Below, piece after piece: positions 10,291 through 20,919 of a stretch of 64,000 bases of DNA (the first letter of the stretch is position 1; each line of letters opens with the position of its first letter). The stretch lies in the NCBI GenBank assembly GCA_965178125.1, contig OZ237767.1, positions 434,001 to 498,000 on the forward strand, read 5' to 3'. The position numbers and the translations under genes are program-made. This stretch comes from Bilabrum cf. latius. Its lineage: Eukaryota; Bigyra: Bicosoecida; Bigyra; Bicosoecida. Below the pieces are notes generated by a model. That model was not told the DNA's origin. It saw only the letters and a program-made list of their open reading frames with translations, and did no database searches.

Positions 10291-10436
10291 TGGAGAATTC
10301 GTTGTGTGTCTCCGCTGGTGGACAAATCCATCGGTGGATTCAGGCACATGGCGACGGCTCTGTGTTCGATGCCATGTCTGGTTGTATTTGGGTGGTTGAG
10401 TCTGTAAAAGAAGCTTTCATGGAAGTCACGATGTCA
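10291..10436 (+). repeat. split direct repeat B2, right end of element
   Basis: This is the second copy of the 146 bp B repeat. Its last base, 10436, abuts host sequence. Joining 3552 to 10437 keeps the ARM copy 1 reading frame continuous, which independently fixes both element boundaries. Confidence 0.9.
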
Positions 10437-10636
10437 CTACTAGTAGTACGGGAGGAACCACTGGGCGGGCCCTCTCCCTCGCCGACGGCCAAGGACCTTC
10501 TCATAGACCGTAAGGCCTCTCGAAGAATTTCATTGTCTGAACGACCTTCCAGGATCGCTACTGGTTCTGCTCGCGAAATCTCACGGTGTGCTCCGGAAGG
10601 ATACTATCCTAAGATGCAAGAATGTGCTACTTGCAT
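10437..10636 (-). pseudogene. ARM-like gene copy 1, N-terminal part (split by retrotransposon)
   Basis: Read on the minus strand, this matches the N-terminal region of copy 2: GRSDNEILREALRSMRRSLA here, GRSENEILREAVRSMRRTVA there. An ATG at 10636 is in frame. A UAG at the same place as a UAG in copy 2 (before YPSG here, HPTE there) is conserved between the copies. The frame runs into the element at 10437 and continues, in phase, at 3552. Copy 2 has a longer N-terminus with a membrane segment; I did not find an equivalent further upstream here. Confidence 0.7.
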
Positions 10637-11344
10637 GGCGATATGGCTCCCGTGATTGCCTATCTGTCCCACATGGACATTCGAGGAGGCGCTTATTAGT
10701 CCTATTATGCTCCTGCCACAGCTTGCATCGATGCTGGGCAAAAGAAATAGGCCGTGATGCTGTGATCGCTCACCCATCTACGCTTGAACTGTTGCAAGCC
10801 CCATGGCTCCGATGATTAGCAGCACAACACCAGTGTGGATACTGGACCCCTAGACTGGATCTAATGAGCTCCTCATTCTTCAGCTTAGATTGAACTTACG
10901 AAACGCAATCGTGCAATTTGCGTCCGATTGCTGTTCCTGACGGGGTGGATCCCTTAGGTACGTAGCCCCGCACTAATCTAATTGTAGTATTGTCTTTGTT
11001 TCAAAATGTTGCCTACTACTATAGATCAAGGCGATTCTGCCGTTTTGATTGGCCACAAATACAACACTCTCCAAGTGCTACTGGCGTTGCACAGTGCTAC
11101 TGGCGACGGACCGCCACCACCATTGGGCGCATCACCTCGTAGTTTAGCTTTCCTCATTCCTCCACCTGTCCAAACCCAATAGATTGGAACATGCACAGAA
11201 ATAGATCTAGCACTATGATCCTAACGCCGTATGGGGTTCGGTGTTGATGCCAGAGTGAGAGCGCGTGAACGTCTCGTTGGGTTCCGCTGGCGGTTTTAAT
11301 CTTCTTCGCTGGCGGTTACAACCGGGAAGGTACGGCGGGTTCAT
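10637..11344. other. intergenic, nothing recognised
   Basis: About 700 bp of lower-GC sequence lies between the ARM copy 1 5' end and the second dispersed element. No frame longer than about 75 codons looks coding, and no RNA gene or repeat was recognised. Confidence 0.5.
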
Positions 11345-11950
11345 GTTATATGTACTCGGACATCAGGATTGAAGCGACAGGGAGCAGAGGTAAGCCGGAA
11401 GACGAGGTGGGTGCAGGAGGACAGGAGGTGGAGAAGAAGAGGGGGGCACCGGCACAGGCGACGACAGTGCGGTGTCAACAGGGAGAATACAACGGGAGGA
11501 AAGGGGGCTCCAGGTGCAAGGCACGAGGGAGACGCGGGTGGCGGCGGGCTGCATGGCCAGCAGCGCGCAGGGCCAGCAGGCGGGTGGACAGATGGGGCGC
11601 ACGGCAGGTCGGCCAGGACCGGCGGGTGCAAGCTGAAAGGATAGGGCCAAGGTGGCAATGCAGGGAGCAAAGCACACGGTCCCTAGGGCGGGGAACAGGA
11701 ACAGGAAGCCATGTAGCAACGAGGCCAGTCGCGTGCATTGGGAAAGTGGCGTGTACATTCGTAGTGTCAGATGAAAACCGCATTCAGGTGGACCGGTGAA
11801 GAACCAGTCGTTCGGGGTGAAGCCCAGTGGGTCCGCGGGACCGGAGGTTATCTTTTTGGTAACTGCCAACAAGTGAGGATTGCAGCAGCCGTAATGACGG
11901 GCCAATGGGTGTGGTTGAAGGAACAAATCTGATCTGCAGTCTCGGTTCAA
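11345..11950 (-). mobile_element. 606 bp dispersed non-autonomous element, copy 2 (inverted)
   Basis: Inverted, near-identical copy of 2107-2718. It also lies downstream of an ARM-like gene, but at a different site and in the opposite relative orientation. The two copies were therefore placed by independent insertions and not by simple duplication of the gene region. No coding frame is clearly conserved between the copies. Confidence 0.65.
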
Positions 11951-12035
11951 GTTGGAAGGCCTGTCTGTACCGCTAATTTATGGTACACAAGTCGCATCTT
12001 GAGTCAGCGATACACTTCAATCGATCATGATGCAT

Positions 12036-13787
12036 TCAATCTGTGCACCCGTCTGGCCCATCGATGGAAGCAAGCACCTGCTTGGCTGTGCTTCTCACTG
12101 TAGCGCTCCTCGCCAGCAACAAGACCTCGACGTGCTCCCGGGCCCCCGCCTCCTGCATCGCTCGCCTCGTACTGTCTGCCATACTAGCCTATTCATCGCC
12201 CGGAGGCCAATCCCTTCTGCATGTCTCAGTGCGCACCAAGTTCAGGAGCGACATTAGTGCCCCTTGAAGCCTGCTGCCCGCCTCATTGGAGGTGCCATTG
12301 CGGGTGGTGCCCGCCTCAGGAGAGGTGCCATTGCGGGTGGTGCCCGCCTCAGGAGAGGTGCCATTGCGGGTGGTGCCCGCCTCAGGAGAGGTGCCATTGC
12401 GGGTGGTGCCCGCCTCATTGGAGGTGCCATTGCGGGTGGTGCCCGCCTCATTGGAGGTGCCATTGCGGGTGGTACCCGCCTCAGGAGAGGTGCCATTGCG
12501 GGTGGTGCCCGCCTCAGGAGAGGTGCCATTGCGGGTGGTGCCCGCCTCATTGGAGGTGCCATTGCGGGTGGTACCCGCCTCAGGAGAGGTGCCATTGCGG
12601 GTGGTACCCGCCTCAGGAGAGGTGCCATTGCGGGTCAGGTTGTCCTCTCGCTCACGCTGCCACGCACCCACGGCCCATCCAACTAGTTTTGCCACCCGCA
12701 CGGGGCCCAGCACCTCCCACAGTTTGCGGCGAGGACCCCGCCCGGATAGACCAGCAAGCTCTCCCAGGAATGCTGTGCCATTGGCCAGCACACTCTTCTT
12801 GATCTCGGCAACCACGCTTACGCCCCCACTGGTCGCATTGCCCATGCTTGCATTCCCACTGGTCGCATTGCTCATGCTTGCATTCCCACTGGTCGCATTG
12901 CCCATGCTTGCATTCCCACTGGTCGCATTGCTCATGCTTGCAATCCCACTGGTCGCATTGCCCATGCTTGCATTCCCACTGGTCGCATTGCTCATGCTTG
13001 CATTCCCACTGGTCGCACTGCTGGCCTCCTCGATCCCAACTACAGTATCACGACTAGCCTCATTCATGAGATCCCATGTTGCCTCAATCAGCCCCTCTTG
13101 CGCCACCATGGCCCGCAGCAAAACCCCGCCGCGCCCATCGTGTGAAGCAAGGGACAGAGCCTGCCCGAGCACTTGCCGCCTATGGTCCCACCACAGCTGC
13201 CTGGCACTTTCAGAATCGGTCTGATTGAGTCGCACTCCGAGTCCAGGCAGGAAAGAGGCTCCAAATAGCCTCTCAAGCCACCAGCAACGCTTTTCGGCGT
13301 TGGGCGGGCCATTGCTCACGGCCACAGTCCTCCGCATCGACCGCACCGCCTCCCGTAGTATCTCATTCTCTGACCGACCATACAAGATGGCAGCGGCTAG
13401 TGCTTGCCGAGTTTCTCGTGATTGCTCAGTAGGGTGCTATCGAGAGAATAAACACGATTGTTTGACTTTCGCTGCGCTTTCGCTAGCAAAAATCCCACTT
13501 TGCTACCCCCGTGTAGTCATAATTGAATTTGATAATGTAATCATATCCTTTTTGCAGCCAGATTCGATACCACGCGGAGCAGACGCGTTGATGAGAAGAT
13601 CTCGAGAGATAACATCAGCACGCCTTGTGGCGAGCACTACAGCTCCAAGTATCATCACAAACATACACACACGCACTTGACCACCGGAAATTGGATCCGT
13701 GGATCCCGTCAGGCTTAAGATATGCTCCATTTCCCACCAGTTTGGGCTGCTGTCCGTGGATGGTGGTTCCACACGTGGAGGGTCCAA
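12036..13787 (-). CDS. secreted or membrane ARM-like protein with N-glycosylation minisatellites (copy 2)
   Basis: With UAG as Gln (13503, about 13425 and 12189) the frame runs from ATG 13787 to TGA 12036-12038 (583 aa). A hydrophobic segment near residues 40-58 (VCMFVMILGAVVLATRR) is a signal peptide or anchor; several in-frame Met codons before it make the exact start uncertain. Two tandem arrays follow: about 6 copies of a 10-residue NATSGNASM(S/G) unit and 11 copies of an 11-residue TRNGTS(P/N)EAGT unit. Nearly every unit carries N-x-S/T sequons, which fits a heavily glycosylated extracellular stalk. Between and after the arrays are the blocks shared with copy 1 (RRKLWEVLGPVRVAKL, REHVEVLLLARSATVRSTAK). 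Family unknown; the helical C-terminal unit resembles an armadillo repeat. Confidence 0.75.
12277..12639 (-). repeat. 33 bp coding minisatellite, 11 copies
   Basis: Tandem 33 bp units (gaggtgccattgcgggtggt...) encode TRNGTS-P/N-EAGT on the minus strand. Units differ by a three-base block (agg/att) that switches Pro and Asn at one position, giving seven P and four N units. The array keeps the reading frame and is absent from ARM copy 1. Confidence 0.9.
12829..13020 (-). repeat. 30 bp coding minisatellite, about 6 copies
   Basis: Tandem 30 bp units (cccatgcttgcattcccact...) encode NATSGNASM followed by alternating Ser and Gly. The strict S/G alternation suggests amplification of a 60 bp dimer. 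One unit has Ile in place of Asn. Confidence 0.9.
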
Positions 13788-14402
13788 TATAAGCTCTTCA
13801 CGAGTCGGTCGGGCATAGTTTGCACCCTTGCGCTATTCTTGGTGTTTAATAGTCACACGCTACACTTTGTTTGTAGGCATTTTCAGAGCCAGTCACCGTC
13901 AAGATGTGTTTGCCCACGGAGTAGCACTCAGGCCAAACCGGAACCTCTACGTGCAGCGGAAGATTCCGAAGAATCTCTCTCTGATCAAAAACTACACGTC
14001 ACCAGCAGTGCCACGCTGCGAGCGATGCTAGGAGTTGGGTCTGATTTGAGTGACCACGTTGCAGAGACCCGTCAACGGGGTCTACGACATGAGCTTCGTC
14101 GCTAGGCAACGGAGGAAAACGAACCCACTGCTAGAGATGCTCGAGAAAGAGAATACCTTGCAATTTTTCAGAAAACTGAGGGACTGACATTCAATAAGCA
14201 TGAATCTCAGAGTTGGAGCTGGACTTGGTGGATTTGTTGGACTGTACTGCTTGCAGTGGCATTGCTATCGATCCGTTTCATGGTGACTTCATTGCGGTCT
14301 GAATCGCATGATTGCAGCACTGTTGAACAAAAACATGACGTACTTTCGGGTGAAGCGCCGGGAAACATCAATGCTAGCGGCGATTCCGTATTGTCGTTGT
14401 GA
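13722..14402 (+). CDS. hypothetical single-pass membrane protein
   Basis: Reading through UAG 14103-14105, the frame runs from ATG 13722 to TGA 14400-14402 (226 aa). The region after the UAG contains a convincing membrane helix (WTWWICWTVLLAVALLSIRF) followed by a polar tail, so the UAG is inside the gene. The N-terminal start overlaps the 5' end of the divergent ARM copy 2 gene by 66 bp; a later Met (14025) is possible. After the TGA the same frame stays open into a Cys-rich stretch ending at TAA about 14618-14620. Family unknown. Confidence 0.5.
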
Positions 14403-14620
14403 AGTAGCGGGCGTGCCTTTCTCCAGGCTGGTTTTGAGCCGCTCCAAAGAGGCGGTGGAGCTGCTTTTCCTTTGAATAAAATTGATACTTGGAAAAAAAA
14501 TCATGCTAGTGATGCTCGTAAAGTGTGTGCGATCTGCAACAGTATTGGCCTCTGCGAATGCTGCAAAAGTATTAGCCTCTGCGTATGCAAAGGTCAACTC
14601 ATCCTGATGAATGTGTAATG
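14403..14620 (+). other. possible Cys-rich C-terminal extension or exon
   Basis: In the frame of the preceding gene, after its TGA, 72 codons are open and encode a Cys-rich segment (CAICNSIGLCECC, then a related SISLCVCKG), with no in-frame ATG near its start. A 39 bp GT-AG segment (14388-14426) would remove the TGA and keep the frame, but it is shorter than the other introns seen here. Alternatively the stretch is non-coding or belongs to the 115-codon minus-strand frame 14289-14636, which has its own internal repeat. Confidence 0.25.
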
Positions 14621-14639
14621 CTTGCGAGTTTGTCATGCT

Positions 14640-15049
14640 TTCAAATTCTCTAGTATCTGAGGCAACTTGAAGCAGCAGCGATGACTACTACTAGTACCAA
14701 TTCGCAGCTCCGGGACCACTGGCAGCTCCACTGCCTCCCTGACGTTGTCCACCACTACTAGTAGCCCGGCAGTAAATGAAGTAGAGCTCAAGCCCTAATC
14801 CTCCATACTCGTCCTCATGTGCTGCACCTCGATCCTACTGCATCATGTCTACGCCGGCTAGCCAATCCACCCGACGAGAACTCGCCCAGAGCTCCTCCAT
14901 TTTGCCCGTTGTCTCTGCATTGTCGGTTTTCACGACCTACCCACGCCAACTAGGGTGCTGCACATCATAGGTCACGCCTGTGCAGGCAGCATAATCAGTC
15001 CCTGCCACACTGTTGTGAGTGGGGATTGCCAATGGCATGATCCGAGTCG
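14640..15049. other. intergenic, nothing recognised
   Basis: About 410 bp upstream of the large ARM gene. A TGA at 15038-15040 in the downstream frame fixes ATG 15050 as the first possible start. Short ctactactag motifs occur but no coding frame or RNA gene is evident. Confidence 0.5.
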
Positions 15050-18000
15050 ATGGCACGTTACGTTACACGCCGCATGATCGATATCCCCACTAAGAATTTG
15101 GCAAGCACAGCATCATTCTGGCTTTTCTCAACAACCATGACCATGGCTTCGATTGTGTTGCTGCTAGTAGCATTGTGCAGTTCTTCCGTGGAGACGGTAG
15201 CCGAAATCGAGGGCAAGCCCGATTTGAGTGCGCCTGAAGCACAAACAGAGTATCCTGAAATTGCCGCACACGATTGCCTGGATCGATTACATGATGGGAC
15301 ACTGTGGTCCTTGCTGTCATCCTGGATAGACACTCGCATAGAAGCCAGCTAGAAGGTATAGCTCTCCAGGGTACGTAACTTGACCAGTCTAGCCGTGGAG
15401 TGCATGGATCCAGCGAGTTATTTGCTTAGGTATAAAGTAGCACCAATTATGGTGCGATTACTCCGGTCTAAATACGATAATGTTGCCAGGGAAGCTGCAG
15501 TAGGCATCGTATCCATCGTTCAAGGTGACAACAAGAACTCGTTCGCCTTCATCAGTGATCAAGAAGTGCTTCAATCCCTCGTGAATTTAACCCAGAGCTA
15601 GTTATAGACTGGTATGGCAACGATTGCCTCGCAATCCTGTGGCATATTGGCAGCCAGAGCCGATGCTATCGCAGCAATTTCTGAGGCAGCTGGTGCCACC
15701 CAGATATTGATGGCTGCCAACGCACACGGAGCCCTGGTGCATGCAGGCGGGCAACTTATAAAGCTCATAAGATAGCTGGACTGCGCCGCCGAGCATTTGA
15801 ACGGTTGCTACCGCGCGGCATCCTCGGTGGCGCGCGCTATGGAGGCGATGGCGAGGAGTAACACCAACTTCAGCACAAAGCTTAGCATGTTACGCGCAGG
15901 TGCCGTGCCTATGCTTTTCGGCATATTGAACATCAGCGACTCTCGGCAGTGCATGGCCCAAAGGGGGTCGACTGAAGGCACAGGTGGTGCAATCATCGAT
16001 GCAGCCGAGGCCCAAGTGGCAGCAGCAGATGCGCTGGCTCAGCTGGTAGAGGACATGCAGGAGCAGTCTGCGCCCGTCACGAGATATGAGAGACGATTTC
16101 AGCAGTGTTACACGCCGCTGTCGACCGTCCGGGGAGCATTTTCCAACGAGTCCTTCTTGGCGGTAATCGGGGCCAGGCAGGAGACGTGCAGGCCCAAAGA
16201 GACAGACAGGCGAGCTGCTGTGGCGCCTGACATGTACCCATGCATGGACAGAATAGACATTGACGTTGATCAGGAGCACTGGGAGCTGCACGACATCCTT
16301 AGAAGGACAATTGCCAGGAAAGCAAGCGCAAGGGTGCTGGAGCAAGCGCTCGTGTCTCCCTATGGACATGTGGCAGAAAGAGCCGCCCGGGCCATTCACC
16401 ATATCGCAAGGAGGGGCGGCACACTTCGGACGGTCTTCCACTCGCGCCCAACGCTTGTGCGGTAGCTCGTGCATATGGTGAGGAACGGCACGCTGGGGTA
16501 GCAGACCTGGGCGGCTGCAGCTTTGGGCAGTATCGCGGACGAGCATGGGAGAGCCGACGTGCTGCGGGTGTCCCCATCGCCTGCCATTGCAGTAGCTGGG
16601 ATGCTCACTCGGATGGACCAGTGCTTTGCAAGGACAAATGCAAGCTCGGATGGGAGTACCCCGGGCTTGCCTGGTCAAGGCCGGTACGGAAGAGAGCTGT
16701 AGACGTGTCCCCATCTCCTGTCCAACGCCACTGACGAGGATATCGAGTATGCGCAGGGCATGGCTGCGCGTGCTCTGTCTACGTTCATGCAGGCAGGGTA
16801 CCGGGGAGTGCAGGCTTGGTCCAAGCCGCTAGTTCGAGATTGGCCCAGAAATGAATCCCAACCCAGTGACTGGAAGGGGTAGCCACCGTCTGTTGCAGTG
16901 AGCCAGGATACGCTTGCAAATGTATCAACGGTAACAAATGACAACATTTTTGCCCGGGTGAATGCATCTACAGTCATAGCTTCGCTGCTACGGATGGCAG
17001 AAAACGGCCGCAAGAACGTCTCGTTTGGCCGGCAAATGGCCTTGTCTGCCCTGGCCAGGCTGGTACAGCACGGGTCTTCGCACCACGTCAGGGAGGTGCT
17101 TCGCCAGGGTGGTGCCACGGCAAACTCTAATAGCAACAGCAGCACGCTGGTCCACAGATTGCTGGACAGGCTCCAGCGATCTCCTTGGGACAATGCCGCA
17201 AACTAGCGCACGATGATGCACGCTGCACTTCTTGCAGGTCAGCTTGCTAAGCGAAGCAAACATGTAGCCTGGCAAATCGGCAATGCAACCGAAACTCTGA
17301 ATGAGCTCATTCGACGCTCTGCGAAGGCTGAAGGGCGCCTCAAGCTGCGTTTGCTGCTTTCTATCGCATGGCTCTCTGAGTCCAGCGACTCGATCGCGTT
17401 TATGAACAAGACCGGATTCCTGCACGACCTAGCCAAGCCGATACTGGCGCGAAGTGACAGCAGCAGGTACGGCTCTGAAGCAGAATGCAAGCGAGCCGTT
17501 CTCCTCGTTATTGGGGCGGCGGTGCAGCGAGAAAGAGGCAGGTGCTACCCGTGGGTGGTGAACAGCGGCATTGTGCCATTGATCACTGAGAAGCTCCGGA
17601 GCAGCAAGTGGATCAGTATTCAGGACACTGCAGCTCGGGTTTTGTTCACAGTTACAAGAGCAGACAAGCTTGGAGAGCGTGTGGTGACGACTCGGGACTT
17701 CGGTGTGCTCGAGGCAGTCGTGGATTGGCTGACAGGCCACATCGAACACGGCAGGGATGTCACGATGGGGAATGCTTCGACCTCTGCGCAAGCAAACAAA
17801 TGGATTAGGTTTAGTCCCGTTGCATCTACTCTTGCGGGCGTTTTACACGTAGTGTCAGCTGGGAACCGCCCGGTGATCCATCGGGCGCTTGACAGGGGCA
17901 TCGTTCCCACCCTCTTACGCATGCAAGACCAACCCTTAGTTGCCCCTGTGGAGTTTGCCACTGCTGCACTTGGCAGCTTGCTGACTGGGAACAGCACGCA

Positions 18001-20623
18001 GGTCAAGCGAATTATGGGTATCAAACGATCTAGCGCTAGCGCAAGTGTTCATACAGAGCTACCAGCGATCTCACACGTGATGGTTATGGCACCTCGTGAG
18101 TCTCGCAAGGTATCTACCCGACAAGTCTACGACGAGAGTGCCGTTGTTGCTGCAATGAGTCGACTGCTGTGGGATCCCGACGCCGATATTGCAGAACGAG
18201 CTGCTATGGCTCTTGGCTTTATCGCATCGGAGAAAGGTGACGAAGCTCGAGCAATTCTAGAGCATGGCAAGGAAGCTGTTGCATTCAGGCCAGGGGCTCG
18301 TTTGCTGTCTCGTTTGTTTACTCAGCTGGCCTCCTACCGCGGGGATGAGAGCGGGCAGGCTGCCAAGGCTATCGCGTGGCTGTGCAACGCTGAGTAGGAT
18401 TTAATATAGGAGGTGCTTCAGTTCAACGAAGGCCGGATTTTGCCCCGGCTGTTGCGGCTGGTGCATCGCAAAACAGGCACCGCTGCCCAGGAAGCCCTCC
18501 GGGCCATCGGAAACCTGATGAAGCATCAGCCGAAAACAGTGGGACGGCTCGTATCTGGAACTTGGCTGGGACTTGGTCATAGATTTGTCAATCACACGAT
18601 GCAAATCATTGAAACTGATGGTACAATCCACCACTCCGACCGAAGTGCTAGGCTGCTTCGATTGGCCCTGTGGGCGGTGGATCACACGATTACCGCGAGC
18701 GATATGCTTAAGCTTGATTTTGAGCGACAAGGGCTGTACACGTTGCTTGTCCGACTCACGAACGAAGCGCAAGATAACTGGACATTTATAGAGAGACTTC
18801 GAGTGGACGCTGTGGTCAACAAGCTGCGGCCAGAAGGTGAGACAGAGGGTGAACTGAGGAACGAGGACGAGACCCACAACAGTACACAAGCTCTTGCCAA
18901 CTTAATGCAAGCAATCAGAGACCTGCCCCTTATGCGTATGCTTGACATGGATCAAATAGTGAACGATATCAGGAAGCACGCTGACGATCCCCAATCTGCA
19001 ACCATTGCCGCCCAACTCTTGGGGCACATGTTTTCCTCTGGGGACTACGTGTAGAAGGACATGCTCGTGACAGACGGTAGGCTCATTCCAGCGCTGCTTG
19101 ACATGGTAGTCTCGGGGAATCCTGATGTTTCCCAGCGTGCGCTGGAGAGCACAGAGGTTATTCTCAAGGTGCAGGGGGGGGGCAACTACACAGCCGCAGT
19201 GCTGGGCGCCGGTGGTCTCGACAGCCTAGTCACGGCACTCAACTCAACGGATGCAAGATCAGTGGCACTGGCTGCAGTGTGCATCGGTCACGTGTGTGCC
19301 GACGTGCAGGCCACCAGGGCAATTATCGCGGAGAGAGGTGGCCTTGAGATGCTTGGCTAGGTTATATAGAGTGGTGCAGGGGGTGTCCTAGGCACCACTG
19401 CGGCGCTCTACGCCATCGATGCGGTGGTGACAGGAAATAGGGATCGATCGAGGCATGCGGCTGAGCTGGGACTAGCCCGTACAGCCATCAGTGGTGTGCT
19501 GGAAGGCATAGGCCTGCTGACTGGTGCTGTCTCAAAGGATCGTAATCGAGCTTAGCACATGATCCGACATGGTGCTGGCATCCTAGGCCAAGTCCTAAGG
19601 TACCTGCCGGTCACGCAGAGCGGTGCAAAGAGCACGGACATCATCCAGGTGCTTGGTTTAGCTATCAAGACGCTGAGGTAGGCCCATATGGAGGGCCAGA
19701 AAGCAGACGACCAGGCAGTGTACGAATCCGCCATGGCCCTTGTGCACCTTGCCAATGACACGATCGCGCGCAACCTGCTGCAGAGGGAGGGCGGCCTGGA
19801 TTAGCTGCATGCTCTTTCGCTGGGAGATGGTCCAATGCGCAGTGAGGACAGATTTGCTCTTAATGCAGCCATGGATGCTGCTGGACTAGGCTCAAGCGTC
19901 TGGGATCGTGTGGCAATGCTGTTTGGCTTTGGGTCTGGCAGGGCAGTAAGGAACGTGACAGGCTCCATGGTCATTGATTTAACGCAGAATGATCAGCAGC
20001 ATCAGCAACTGCGCAGCATCGCCAAAATTCTTGGCTCTACGTCCGATTGGCTCAGGGAAGCGAATGCGTCCGACAGCGCGAGCAACGCAACACTCCGGAT
20101 GGTGAGCAATCTCTAGGAATCTATCAAGAAGGGACGAGAGACGTTGTAGTGCGACTAGAACCTGCTACATAACTTGAGCACGATCCTGGTCGACATTATC
20201 AATGCCACGGATCTTCCCCACAACCGTAGTGAGGGGCGGCACACGCCGGATACCTGCCCTGTCCCTGATAGTGCAAAGATCAACGGCGCCAACTACTTTG
20301 CGAACATATGCGATGCGGGCGTGTCATCAGCGGAATCGTAGCAAAGAGTATGCCTTTTAAACGCTCAGGAAACTGCGTTGGTTGGGTCTAGCAGTAAAGC
20401 GCCGGGCCAGCAGGGTGCAACAACGGCGGCACCTGGTGCAGCAGGTGACCGAGACATTGGCCCACTGCGTACGCCACAACAGAGACTTGCTTCGGCTTGC
20501 CGTGAAGTCTTGCGGGAATTATCCGGAAATGCGCCCAAATGCAGCGACTCATCGGAGTCCGCTCATCCGCAGGATCTAGATCCGGATAGCGAGACGCATC
20601 GTACGGATCGAGATCAGAACTAA
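15050..20623 (+). CDS. large secreted or membrane-anchored ARM/HEAT-repeat protein, 1857 aa
   Basis: A single frame from ATG 15050 to TAA 20621-20623 is interrupted only by about 22 UAG codons. A hydrophobic segment at residues of about 20-45 (MASIVLLLVALCSSSVETV) is a signal peptide or anchor. The rest is a long run of degenerate armadillo/HEAT-type helical repeats: for example MSRLLWDPDADIAERAAMAL, LLDMVVSGNPDVSQRALEST and ALNSTDARSVALAAVCIGHV, many with the Gly-Ile/Gly-Val-Pro turn typical of ARM repeats. Many N-x-S/T sequons are present (NATSD-type sites throughout). The tail is polar. The repeats cross the UAGs without phase change, so UAG is sense. An extracellular ARM protein of this size is unusual; partner unknown. 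Confidence 0.85.
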
Positions 20624-20919
20624 TCTCGATCATCGCCGTCCATTCGGGCTAGTGGACTTTCAATATCCATCCAGAATGAGGACCGAAGATTATCCAGGAT
20701 CTTTAGACGGTGCAGTCTGCATTGACTGTTCATGATTGTATAGTTAAGTTGCTTGGTTTCAAAGTAGTCCTGAGTATGGATTTGCGACTCGCTCTGCGTT
20801 GTCTACGTTGGTGGGAAGGCTAAATGCCCTGTATTGTTACTAAAACCCCAGAAGACTTGTTTCCCAGTCGGCCCTGCTTGTGCTTGGATCCCAGGGTTCC
20901 CGGATCCAGCATTTACAAG

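Larger units (their letters stand above)
3553..10436 (+). mobile_element. Ngaro/PAT-like tyrosine-recombinase retrotransposon (DIRS order), apparently complete
   Basis: The element is bounded by split direct repeats in the order A1 (3553-3813), coding region, B1 (9868-10013), A2 (10014-10274), 16 bp linker, B2 (10291-10436). This is the arrangement known for PAT/Ngaro-type YR retrotransposons. It encodes a gag-like ORF, a reverse transcriptase plus RNase H ORF, and a tyrosine recombinase with its catalytic residues. No integrase or aspartic protease was seen. The two A copies and the two B copies look identical by eye, which suggests a recent insertion. The element sits inside ARM copy 1 with no evident target-site duplication, as expected for recombinase-mediated insertion. 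The ORFs use UAG as Gln like the host genes. Confidence 0.88.

Noticed and set aside
12277-13020. CRISPR-like array
   Set aside because: Units are contiguous tandem repeats without unique spacers and keep a coding frame in a eukaryotic gene.
5953-14402. UGA as a general sense codon
   Set aside because: Family-length proteins (EMG1, COQ8, GH32, CutC) end at UGA at the expected place and the EF-hand gene ends in TGA TGA. Only a few special UGAs remain open to recoding.
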